Source: an uncultured Bacteroidota bacterium
GTDB lineage: Bacteria > Bacteroidota > Bacteroidia > NS11-12g > UBA955
Assembly: GCA_903959115.1 (NCBI GenBank)
Contig: CAJBVU010000214.1
Location: forward strand, 1 to 8,492
Length of the DNA: 8,492 nt
Direction of reading: 5' to 3'
Both the position numbers and the translations under genes were made by a program. Within the stretch, counting starts at the first letter, position 1, and every line of letters begins with the position of its first letter. Below, piece after piece: positions 1-7,144 of this stretch. The notes under the pieces were generated by a model. The model saw only the letters and a list, made by a program, of their open reading frames with translations, ran no database searches and was not told the origin of the DNA.

Positions 1-1
1 C

Positions 2-1201
2 TATCCATTTATAGCGAAAAACGCCAAATGGGAGATCATCAACCAACATAGTTTATTGATTACGTTAAAAGGCCAAAGCAACAAAGCCGCCGCAATGTTC
101 TTAGGCCATTTTGATGTCGTCCCAACCCCAGACAGCGCGGATTGGAAACATAAGCCATTCAAAGGCACAATTGCAAAGGACACACTTTGGGGCAGAGGCG
201 CTCTTGACGATAAAAACGTAATTGTGGCCCTACTGGAAGCCGCAGAATACAGTTTAGCGAAAGGCCTACCCTTAAAACGAACATTGATTTTCGCTTTTGG
301 TCACGATGAAGAAACAGGAGGCAAAAACGGAGCGGCGGCTATCGCCAAGCATTTAATCACAAACAAGATCCCCGTTGCTTTTATTGCCGATGAAGGATTT
401 GGTGTCATGAAAGGCATCGTGCCTGGCTTAAAAAACAACTGCGCCATCATTGGCCTGAGCGAAAAAGGAAACGTGAGTATCAAACTATCGGTCAACCAAT
501 TGGGCGGGCATTCGGCATGGCCAAATTCAGAAAATGCGACATCTATTTTGAGTCGGGGTTTAAGTCGTTTAGAAAATTATCAATTCCCAGCCCACTTAGA
601 TGGACCCGTGCGCGGCCTATTCAGCGAAGCAGCACCTTATATGGATTTGGGTTATAGAACCTTGTTTAGTAATTTATGGATAACGGCTCCGCTTGTCAAA
701 TCGGTATTGCTTGGAGGTGAAAAAACCGCAGCTACTATCCGAACGACGCATGTTACTACGATTATCAAATCAGGGACAAAAGAAAATGTGGTACCACCAA
801 TGGCCGAAGCGATTGTGAATCTGCGCTTGTTTCCAGGCGATAATATCGCTTATGTTGAGTCAGAGATTAATCGTGTTCTAAACGACCCCAGAATTAAGGC
901 ATCTGTTTATCTAGAAGGACAAGAAGCCACCCCAATCTCACCCGATCACGGGGATGGGTACGACCAAATTAAAGATTGTATTCACGCGCAATTCCCAGAA
1001 ACCGTTGTCGTTCCGGGTCTAGTCATTACCGGCACCGATTGTAAAAACTACACGGCCGTAACAAATAGAATGTATCGTTTTGTACCCTTTGAATTCAGTA
1101 ACAGCAATTTATCAGGGATTCACGGCAAAAACGAATACTTAACCAGGGGCCAATTCAATAAGGCCGTTGTATTTTACATCGATTTATTTCAACGGTTATA
1201 A
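2..1201 (+). CDS. M20 family zinc metallopeptidase, carboxypeptidase S / PM20D1-like (5'-partial)
   Basis: This is a di-zinc amidohydrolase that probably cleaves the C-terminal residue of peptides or an N-acyl amino acid; the substrate is not readable from sequence. The frame is open from base 2, so the gene starts upstream. A TTG at 56 is not the start, because the conserved fold continues before it. The visible 399 residues hold the M20 motifs in order (fragment numbering): GHFDVVP with zinc His36 and Asp38; GRGALDDK with bridging Asp69; HDEETGG with the catalytic base Glu103 and zinc Glu104; ADEG with zinc Asp130; GGHSAWP with His170 of the dimerisation (lid) domain; and IHGKNEY with zinc His374. 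All metal ligands are therefore present and the enzyme should be active. Relatives are usually somewhat under 500 residues, so roughly 80-100 N-terminal residues (often including a signal or anchor segment) are missing. The gene converges on the MBL-fold gene with a gap of 69 bp. The family call is firm; the substrate is unknown. Confidence 0.9.
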   Translation, partial: YPFIAKNAKWEIINQHSLLITLKGQSNKAAAMFLGHFDVVPTPDSADWKHKPFKGTIAKDTLWGRGALDDKNVIVALLEAAEYSLAKGLPLKRTLIFAFGHDEETGGKNGAAAIAKHLITNKIPVAFIADEGFGVMKGIVPGLKNNCAIIGLSEKGNVSIKLSVNQLGGHSAWPNSENATSILSRGLSRLENYQFPAHLDGPVRGLFSEAAPYMDLGYRTLFSNLWITAPLVKSVLLGGEKTAATIRTTHVTTIIKSGTKENVVPPMAEAIVNLRLFPGDNIAYVESEINRVLNDPRIKASVYLEGQEATPISPDHGDGYDQIKDCIHAQFPETVVVPGLVITGTDCKNYTAVTNRMYRFVPFEFSNSNLSGIHGKNEYLTRGQFNKAVVFYIDLFQRL

Positions 1202-1270
1202 TCATAATGAATTGGGCCAAATGAATCAACCGTAAATTTCCGGTCTGCCAATTACATCCTCGGCAACCAA

Positions 1271-2038
1271 TCAATCTGGCAATTCAAAAGAAAGGCCGTC
1301 AAAGGCCAGATCAATCCCTTCAGGCAATTCAGCACAAACATCTTCATGCAATCCTATTTGATGGCTCATATGAGTGAAATAGGTTTGTTTCGCACCTAGT
1401 TCTATCGCCAATGCGGTAGCTTCTGCCAGTGTGAAATGACTTATATGCGATTCCCTACGCAGGGCGTTTAAAACCAGTACATCCATCCCCTTTAACTTCT
1501 CTTTTTCCGATTCGGAAATAAAATTGGCATCGGTGACATAGGCGAATTTATTAAAGACAAATCCAATTACAGGCAATTTGAAATGCATCACATTTACCGT
1601 TTCTACGCGGTGATTCGCGGGAGTTTTAAATGCCCCATCAATCAAATTCCAATCGATCTGCGGGATCCCGGGATAAGGAACGGGCTGAAATATATAATCA
1701 AACTGATTTTGGAACGACTTAAATACTCTTTCATGAAGAAAAACTGGAATCTCAGCAGCCTGCTTAAAATTATAAGGCCTAATGTCATCCAATCCAGCGG
1801 TATGATCTCTGTGCTCATGGGTAAATAGCAAAGCATCAATTTGTTCAATACCTGCACGCATCATCTGATAGCGAAAATCCGGACCACTGTCAACTACAAT
1901 GCTCTCCCCTTCCCACTCCACATGAATGGATACCCTAAGGCGTTTATCTTTAAAATCTTGACTGCTGCACACTTCGCAACGACACCCAATCGGGGGGACA
2001 CCCTGAGAGGTTCCAGTGCCTAGAAATGTGACTTTCAT
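1271..2038 (-). CDS. PhnP-like metallo-beta-lactamase-fold hydrolase
   Basis: This is a 255-residue cytoplasmic metal-dependent hydrolase, probably a phosphodiesterase. The N-terminus has the fold's opening strand (FLGTGTSQG, residues 5-13) followed by a Cys-x-Cys-x2-Cys set at 19, 21 and 24, the pattern that holds a structural zinc in E. coli PhnP. The catalytic metal motif HEHRDH lies at 74-79, followed by GLDD. Asp170 in YVTDAN fits the bridging metal ligand. His198/His201 and the FTHMSH segment (His223, His226) fit the remaining metal ligands and the fourth ligand of the structural zinc. PhnP itself cleaves phosphoribosyl cyclic phosphate in phosphonate breakdown, but no phn genes are nearby, so that substrate should not be assumed. 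The ATG lies 5 bp after the stop of the SIS isomerase gene, so the two are probably co-transcribed and translationally coupled. No Shine-Dalgarno sequence is visible. The fold call is firm and the substrate is open. Confidence 0.88.
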   Translation of the reverse strand: MKVTFLGTGTSQGVPPIGCRCEVCSSQDFKDKRLRVSIHVEWEGESIVVDSGPDFRYQMMRAGIEQIDALLFTHEHRDHTAGLDDIRPYNFKQAAEIPVFLHERVFKSFQNQFDYIFQPVPYPGIPQIDWNLIDGAFKTPANHRVETVNVMHFKLPVIGFVFNKFAYVTDANFISESEKEKLKGMDVLVLNALRRESHISHFTLAEATALAIELGAKQTYFTHMSHQIGLHEDVCAELPEGIDLAFDGLSFELPD

Positions 2039-2043
2039 TGGAT

Positions 2044-3030
2044 TTATTTCAAACCTTCCAAGTGGCCTTTCAACTGCATGATGATACCCACCTGCATATT
2101 GTCGACCCCCTTATCATTCGATGCCCAAACGCTTACCCAATCCGTAGCATGAATCACTTCGAATTGCGTTTTGATACTTGCATCAGCAACAGGATATTGA
2201 TAAATCACATTGCCCAAATTGCTTAAAATACCATGTAAAAACTCAAAGCGAGCGTTCACACGAGAATTTGTACCACTGTTTAAGAATAAAAAGTTGGTAT
2301 CGTGTTTACCATAATAGCTCTCAATCATATTGTGATTGGCTTCTGGCAAAACAGAAACGAAAGCTTCACCCTTGGCATTTTCTTGGATTTGCTGACAGAA
2401 ACGGATGGCCACGGCCTCATAAGGCAGATCGCAGACAACTACAAATTTATTGGCGATGGTAGGCTTAAACGCTTCATACATCACTTTGGCTTTTTCGATG
2501 ATGGCCGAAGAATGCTGAAACATATGCTCTACTTCTTGCAACAAAGCAGTGCTATCACCACCCAACAATTCACCCATAATCATCACCAATGTACCCAAAC
2601 CAAATCCTAAGGTCATTCGAGGTTGATATCCCAATGCCACAGAATAATAGGCCAAACCATGCTCCGCTGCCAAGTCCTTTAATTTACCTGCTGCCGCAAC
2701 GCAAATCATATCGCAACCCTTTGACTTTGATTGCGCAAACATGGACAAGGTCTCTTCTGTATTTCCGCTGTAGCTACACAGAATCACCAAAGTTTTCTCA
2801 TCAGCGTAGGCGGGCAGTCCGTATTCACTAAATACTTCAACTGGAACTGGCGATTGCTGTAAAAAGGCCAAACGCGCAATACGTCCGCCAATACCACTAC
2901 CGCCCAATCCACCGATCACTACATTGTTATAATTGGAAATGCTCTTACCATGCGAATGATAATTTGCTAGGACATAAGCCAATTGTTCGTGAAATTGTTT
3001 TAAGGATTGTTCGTGGGTTATTGCTGACAT
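2044..3030 (-). CDS. SIS-domain phosphoglucose/phosphomannose isomerase (bifunctional type)
   Basis: This is a 328-residue cytoplasmic aldose-ketose isomerase predicted to interconvert glucose-6-P or mannose-6-P with fructose-6-P. It is a double-SIS protein of the short bifunctional PGI/PMI type rather than the long classical Pgi. Visible motifs are a glycine-rich loop GGLGGSGIGG (residues 40-49), the phosphate-binding CSYSGNTEET (85-94), a YQPRMTLGFG segment near 135-144 matching the family's conserved P-R region, and PEANHN (229-234), which carries the Glu and His expected in catalysis. The C-terminal stretch TDWVSVWASNDKGVD fits the family's last conserved block. ATG at 3030 is preferred over an in-frame TTG at 3048, because the TTG would lie inside the predicted promoter and the homologous part begins after it. 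The MBL-fold gene follows after 5 bp. Which sugar phosphates it uses in vivo is inferred from the family. Confidence 0.88.
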   Translation of the reverse strand: MSAITHEQSLKQFHEQLAYVLANYHSHGKSISNYNNVVIGGLGGSGIGGRIARLAFLQQSPVPVEVFSEYGLPAYADEKTLVILCSYSGNTEETLSMFAQSKSKGCDMICVAAAGKLKDLAAEHGLAYYSVALGYQPRMTLGFGLGTLVMIMGELLGGDSTALLQEVEHMFQHSSAIIEKAKVMYEAFKPTIANKFVVVCDLPYEAVAIRFCQQIQENAKGEAFVSVLPEANHNMIESYYGKHDTNFLFLNSGTNSRVNARFEFLHGILSNLGNVIYQYPVADASIKTQFEVIHATDWVSVWASNDKGVDNMQVGIIMQLKGHLEGLK

Positions 3031-3035
3031 AATTA

Positions 3036-3067
3036 CAAAAATACGCAATCAAAGCGGTGAATGGCAA
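3036..3067 (-). promoter_or_regulatory. Predicted Bacteroidota-type promoter of the SIS isomerase unit
   Basis: On the minus strand, TATTTTTG (3043-3036) matches the -7 consensus TAnnTTTG, and TTG (3067-3065) stands 21 bp upstream as a minimal -33 element. Only five bases separate the -7 element from the ATG at 3030. If transcription starts about four bases after the element, as in the family consensus, the mRNA would have almost no leader. The call rests on consensus match only. Confidence 0.6.
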
Positions 3068-3076
3068 GGTCGTTCA

Positions 3077-3116
3077 CAAAAAAACAAAGGGGCCTTCCTA
3101 TAAAGAAAGACCCCTT
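3077..3116 (-). terminator. Rho-independent terminator of the ppiD gene
   Basis: Read on the minus strand, the arm at 3116-3105 (AAGGGGTCTTTC) pairs with 3098-3087 (GGAAGGCCCCTT) to form a 12-bp stem with two G-U wobbles and a six-base loop. A T-rich tract, TGTTTTTTT, follows at 3086-3078. It begins 22 bases past the ppiD stop codon and just precedes the promoter of the next unit, so it separates ppiD from the SIS-MBL pair. On the plus strand the wobbles become mismatches and there is no T-tract, so it should act in one direction. Confidence 0.88.
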
Positions 3117-3138
3117 CGCAATTAAATTCTTATTTCGA

Positions 3139-5304
3139 TTAGAACCACTCGTACTTATAGCGGTAATCTTGAACGTGTGCTTTTTTCGTTAATACTTCTT
3201 GCAATGTATTCATTACATAGTTAGGACGATTATACATTTCAAATGCATCAGGTGCTTCTCCCGCAGACTTAGGCACTTTAATATCTTCACGCTTATCAAC
3301 CCAAATCATACATGTATTTGATTTACCAATCACTGGAGTAGAAAATTTCTTTACTTCAACACCAAACATAGCACCCAAAATTTTCAATTCTGCAGCAATT
3401 TGTGGAATGAAATTTTGACTCATCTTCAAACTCTCTATGGGTATCAAAGTAGCACCCGCCAAACGAGCCAATTCTGCAGGAGTTTTTGCTTTATCAACAA
3501 AACTCATCAGCTTCTCTGCAATCTTTTTGCCTTTCAACTCTTCGCGAACCATCGGCTCGATTTCAGTTCTAACATCATCCAACTTTGCATAACCAATATG
3601 CTTCGCATTTTCCAACATCACAACAACGTGACGGTTAGCAAAACTGAAAACATCGGAAACTTCACCTTTTTCACGTTTGTCATCAAACAACCAATACATC
3701 ACGGTTTTTACATCCGCAGATACTTCAATACCGGGGATTGCCAAGTTGTCTGTTTTAACATCTTTCATCACACGTGGAACCAATGCCATCTTCTCGATCG
3801 CTTTATCAAATGACCCTTCGTCTGCAGTTACCTTATTCCGGAATGCACGGCTCTTTTCGTCAACCACACTTACAGTTCCTGGACTTGCAGCCAATTCGAT
3901 GATAGATTGAGTGTATTTAATTTTCTTGCTTTGAGGCTCTTCCATCATTTTAATGATATGGAAACCAAATTGGGTTTTCACGATACCTACTTGACCTTTG
4001 GTTGCAGTCTTACAGAATGCAGCAAATTCAGGTACATAGTTTGATGCGGCAGCCCAACCCAAATCACCACCTTTTTCAGCAGAACCTTGGTCGGTTGACA
4101 ATTTAGGAGCCAATGCAGCAATATCAGCACCACCCATAATCTGAGCATATACCTCTTTTGCTTTTGCCTCGGCCATGATAGAATCTACCATCACTGTTCC
4201 ATCAGGCAAAGAACCTGTAGTAGGAATCAAGATGTGCGATGCACGAACGGTAGGTACTGTATCTTTCGCTTCTGCCACCTTCTGCCAAATATAGAAATTA
4301 CCCTCACTATACATTGGACCCACAACGGCATTGATTGGCGCCGGCCAAACCATACTCTTCAAAGGCTCCGGTGCATCCTCAGGCAATTCTGTCATATTGT
4401 AGAATCCCAAGGCACCAAATGTATCAGGCTCCGTTTGCTTACGCATTCCATCGGCAGTACGCATGGCTTGAGAATAGGCCTCCATTGTATCACCTGAAGT
4501 TGGAACTACATCCCAAACTACATATTTAATGTTTCGAGCTTCTTGGGTGAACTTATATTTCTCTTTATGGCGATTCAAATAGTCTTGCAAATCTTCATCC
4601 GTTGCTTTGATATCTTTATCAGGCACAGTATTGTGTACGAAGTTGATCAAACTACCCGTTACACCTTGGTTTGCCACGATGTATTCAAATTCCTTTTCAG
4701 CCTTCGTCTTTACGTTGGCATAAGAAATATAGGTAGCGTAACGTTCGATTTTCTCGTAGTTGGTAACACTTTCCACCAACGATAACAAGTTTGCTTTCAA
4801 TTCAGAATTTGCCTTTCCTTGTTTGAAAATCATTTCAACCTTCTTGGCATCAAAACTTCCATCAGTTTGGAAATCAGGAATCTGCCTCATTGTCTCACTT
4901 GGATGTTTACCTACCAACATTTCGTTGATATCAGCATCAGACAAAGTGATACCTGACTTTTCGATTTCAGCCATCAACACATTGTTTTTGATCAAATCAT
5001 CCCAAGCACTCTTGTAAATTTCTTTAACTGTCTTCAAACGAAACTTCTCATCCGTTTGCATCTTCTTAGCCATCTTTGGATCACTCGCCAATTTCTGACG
5101 ATAAATTTTATCGACCAAAGGCTCCAAGTCTTCCTTCTCTTTGAATTTCTTACCGCTAATTTCGGCAATCACTCCTTCATCTCCGGAATTGTTATTTGAG
5201 CCATAACGACTGTTTAAAAGATCACCGATCACAAATAAAACCAGGGCGGCCACAACCACAATCACAACCATTCCTGAATTTCTTAACTTCTGTATTACTG
5301 CCAT
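3139..5304 (-). CDS. ppiD: PpiD-like membrane-anchored peptidyl-prolyl cis-trans isomerase / periplasmic foldase
   Basis: This is a 721-residue foldase anchored in the inner membrane with its bulk in the periplasm, predicted to help newly exported proteins fold. After a short basic N-terminus (MAVIQKLRNSG) comes one membrane segment at about residues 11-28 (hydrophobic, Val-rich), then a helical SurA_N-type chaperone region at about 45-240. A parvulin (PpiC/rotamase) domain follows at about 353-453, recognisable from RASHILIPT at its start, the GGDLGW core and TQFGFHIIKM at its end. The C-terminal 270 residues, with helical segments such as the one near 610-635, resemble the tail of other PpiD proteins but show no catalytic motif. 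E. coli PpiD has 623 residues; this longer form is normal for Bacteroidota. ATG at 5304 is chosen over an in-frame TTG at 5325, because the TTG overlaps the predicted -7 element and the membrane anchor starts after the ATG. It appears to be monocistronic, with its own promoter and terminator. Confidence 0.9.
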   Translation of the reverse strand: MAVIQKLRNSGMVVIVVVAALVLFVIGDLLNSRYGSNNNSGDEGVIAEISGKKFKEKEDLEPLVDKIYRQKLASDPKMAKKMQTDEKFRLKTVKEIYKSAWDDLIKNNVLMAEIEKSGITLSDADINEMLVGKHPSETMRQIPDFQTDGSFDAKKVEMIFKQGKANSELKANLLSLVESVTNYEKIERYATYISYANVKTKAEKEFEYIVANQGVTGSLINFVHNTVPDKDIKATDEDLQDYLNRHKEKYKFTQEARNIKYVVWDVVPTSGDTMEAYSQAMRTADGMRKQTEPDTFGALGFYNMTELPEDAPEPLKSMVWPAPINAVVGPMYSEGNFYIWQKVAEAKDTVPTVRASHILIPTTGSLPDGTVMVDSIMAEAKAKEVYAQIMGGADIAALAPKLSTDQGSAEKGGDLGWAAASNYVPEFAAFCKTATKGQVGIVKTQFGFHIIKMMEEPQSKKIKYTQSIIELAASPGTVSVVDEKSRAFRNKVTADEGSFDKAIEKMALVPRVMKDVKTDNLAIPGIEVSADVKTVMYWLFDDKREKGEVSDVFSFANRHVVVMLENAKHIGYAKLDDVRTEIEPMVREELKGKKIAEKLMSFVDKAKTPAELARLAGATLIPIESLKMSQNFIPQIAAELKILGAMFGVEVKKFSTPVIGKSNTCMIWVDKREDIKVPKSAGEAPDAFEMYNRPNYVMNTLQEVLTKKAHVQDYRYKYEWF

Positions 5305-5322
5305 AGCTATTTTTAAGAAAGG

Positions 5323-5354
5323 CAAAAATATGATATCAAGTGTATTTAGGCAAA
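5323..5354 (-). promoter_or_regulatory. Predicted Bacteroidota-type promoter of ppiD
   Basis: On the minus strand TTTG (5354-5351), a 20-bp spacer and TATTTTTG (5330-5323) together give a full match to the Bacteroidota -33/-7 pattern. The ATG lies 18 bases past the -7 element, implying a leader of about 15 bases. This is the best of the three predicted promoters in the window. Confidence 0.72.
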
Positions 5355-5359
5355 GGACT

Positions 5360-5377
5360 GTGCATATTTCCTTGCAC
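5360..5377. repeat. Inverted repeat GTGCA-N8-TGCAC upstream of the ppiD promoter
   Basis: The half-sites GTGCA (5360-5364) and TGCAC (5373-5377) are perfectly complementary with an 8-base spacer. The repeat lies five bases upstream of the ppiD -33 element and 10 bases past the stop of the Asp-box gene. It could be an operator for a dimeric regulator or simply a chance repeat. As an RNA hairpin it is too weak, and lacks a T-tract, to be a terminator. Confidence 0.3.
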
Positions 5378-5386
5378 TTTCTGCAA

Positions 5387-7141
5387 TTAATTGAAATAAA
5401 AAGGCTGTTTTACCATTTTCCCCTTCTTTCTAAGTACGATTTCGTACATACCGGGGGTAAATCTGCTCGCCGGAATCAACAAATCCACATGTCCATCTTT
5501 CACATTCTCAAACACATGTTCAAACATTACCTGTTTCCCAAGTTTAAATTCCACCGTAAAACTCTTCGCTTCGGGCCAGGCTGCCCACAAGGCAATCTGC
5601 CTACCATCGATTTTCTTCGTCGATTCATTCGTCAAAGCATCCAAAGTACTAGAAGCTTGCTGTTTATCTCGCTGAATCGCAACTTCCAATGCTGGCGTTG
5701 TAATTCCCACCTCTCCTTGGATCAAAAATCTCGACCGCCCCCTTTTCCTTTCTTTGAATTTCGATAAACAAATAATTGGATGTTTCTCTTTGATGCTAAA
5801 CGCAGTGTAGGCCAAATGCAGCGATTCCGACCAATCCAATGAGATATAATCGCCCATGAAAACCTCAGTCCCCGGCGCAATACTCACATTGTTAGAGAGC
5901 CGCACATTTTCACCCAATTTCAACTCCCCTCTTTTACTCGCAACAATTTCAACGCCATAGACATCAAAAAAACATCCCGTTTGACTTCTACGTCGATCCT
6001 GCCAAGCAACAAACAATCGCTTTCCATTAGGGCTAACAACCATCGCTGGAGAATATTGCTCTGTAAATTCGAACAAGGGTATTGCAATATCACCACTTAA
6101 ACCATCGCTCCCTTTGGCGTAAAAACTCTCCACACTAGATGGACGATTCAATACAATGGGCTCATTAAATTCCGATTTTCCCGCACGCAAGACCGACAAA
6201 AACACATTTCTCTGCATGCATTCCCAATGGGTTGTTAAACCATGTTCACAAGCATCGCCAGAATAAGTAACATAAACGTTACCATAGGCATCGCTTTGAA
6301 TCACCGGCATCCCATTCACACGCATCGTAGATCTAACGCCTGAATGATTCCAACCCCCGATTTGACGGGCTACAATCTGATCTTTGCTCCAGGTTTTACC
6401 GCAATCCCTACTGCAATCATACCAAATTGTATCATTGCGAGACCATACGGCATGCAAAACGCCATCAGGAGTAATGGCAACATTGGCACCTTCGGCGGTT
6501 CCATCATCATCTTGCGCATCGCCAGAAACGTCGGAAATTACAACTGGGGTTTCGAAATTCCGTCCGCCATCAACAGAACGCGCAAACCAAATTCTAGAAG
6601 AATCTTTGGACTCTTTGCTGCCATAATCATCAAACTCCGTCCAACTCAAATAGACATTGCCAAATCCTTTGCTACCCTTCCATTCATCCATCGAAAACCA
6701 AGGCTTATCCTGCATTTTACCTTCGTGAAAACCCACATCGGTGGAGGAAAAAGTCTTGCCGCTGTCATCGCTGCGTTCAAAAACAATACGATCAAAAAAT
6801 TTGGGCCAAATTCCGGACTTGTTTTTTGCCAAATGAGCCAAATAAACTACGCCTTGATTGGAAATTTTAAAAACGGGATCCCCATAAAACCCTTGCGGCG
6901 GATCGACCACCACGGGGGTCCATAGATTCATAAATGGATCGTTGGTACGAAAAACCCATGACGTGTTAACGCCAATAATCCCAACATCAGATTGATTTTT
7001 AAAAAACGCAATGGAAGGTTCGTTGGCATTCACGGCCCCAAAAGTCCCATCGGATTTCAATACTGAATGAACACTCTGACCTCCCAGAAACTGGACAAAT
7101 CCCAGCAATACAAATCCCAGATATGTATTGACTTTTTTCAC
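5387..7141 (-). CDS. Secreted Asp-box (BNR/sialidase-like) beta-propeller protein
   Basis: This is a 584-residue exported protein with a sialidase-type propeller fold and unknown function. A signal peptide is clear (MKKVN, a hydrophobic stretch at about 6-20, likely cleavage near residues 21-26). Three Asp-box motifs mark propeller blades: SDDSGKTF (124-131), SVDGGRNF (189-196) and SRDCGKTW (244-251). VAWQDRR (378-384) and GDYISLDW (430-437) are further blade-like segments. I see no FRIP motif and cannot place the sialidase Arg triad, so sialidase activity should not be assumed. Several cysteines (243, 247, 298, 308 and 390) suit disulfides in an exported protein. A basic patch (KFKERKRGRSR, 461-471) is followed by a C-terminal beta-rich module of about 70 residues ending PGMYEIVLRKKG...FYFN, which vaguely resembles a type IX secretion sorting domain. 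The start is GTG; no nearby in-frame ATG would keep the signal peptide. It follows trxB after 3 bp, so the two are probably co-transcribed. Confidence 0.82.
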   Translation of the reverse strand: MKKVNTYLGFVLLGFVQFLGGQSVHSVLKSDGTFGAVNANEPSIAFFKNQSDVGIIGVNTSWVFRTNDPFMNLWTPVVVDPPQGFYGDPVFKISNQGVVYLAHLAKNKSGIWPKFFDRIVFERSDDSGKTFSSTDVGFHEGKMQDKPWFSMDEWKGSKGFGNVYLSWTEFDDYGSKESKDSSRIWFARSVDGGRNFETPVVISDVSGDAQDDDGTAEGANVAITPDGVLHAVWSRNDTIWYDCSRDCGKTWSKDQIVARQIGGWNHSGVRSTMRVNGMPVIQSDAYGNVYVTYSGDACEHGLTTHWECMQRNVFLSVLRAGKSEFNEPIVLNRPSSVESFYAKGSDGLSGDIAIPLFEFTEQYSPAMVVSPNGKRLFVAWQDRRRSQTGCFFDVYGVEIVASKRGELKLGENVRLSNNVSIAPGTEVFMGDYISLDWSESLHLAYTAFSIKEKHPIICLSKFKERKRGRSRFLIQGEVGITTPALEVAIQRDKQQASSTLDALTNESTKKIDGRQIALWAAWPEAKSFTVEFKLGKQVMFEHVFENVKDGHVDLLIPASRFTPGMYEIVLRKKGKMVKQPFYFN

Positions 7142-7144
7142 CGT

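Noticed and set aside
56..58. TTG as the start of the M20 peptidase
   Set aside because: The frame is open to the window edge and the preceding 18 codons read as part of the same fold, so the gene is truncated rather than starting here.
1181..2052. Exact 12-base repeat GATTTATTTCAA at 1181-1192 and 2041-2052
   Set aside because: It is short and AT-rich. One copy is inside the M20 coding sequence and the other crosses the 3' end of the SIS gene, so chance is the simplest explanation.
3400..3813. 137-codon open frame on the plus strand
   Set aside because: It is antisense to the C-terminal part of the PpiD-like gene, whose reading frame is well supported.
5305..5325. Extended TTG start for the PpiD-like protein (MPFLKIA)
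   Set aside because: The TTG overlaps the predicted -7 element, and the ATG at 5304 directly precedes the normal basic N-terminus and membrane anchor.
5330..5767. 145-codon open frame on the plus strand
   Set aside because: It is antisense to the 3' end of the propeller gene and the ppiD promoter, with a composition typical of a shadow frame and no recognisable family.
6344..6925. 193-codon open frame on the plus strand
   Set aside because: It lies entirely antisense to the propeller gene, whose minus-strand product has a signal peptide and Asp-boxes. The plus-strand product shows no domain or motif.
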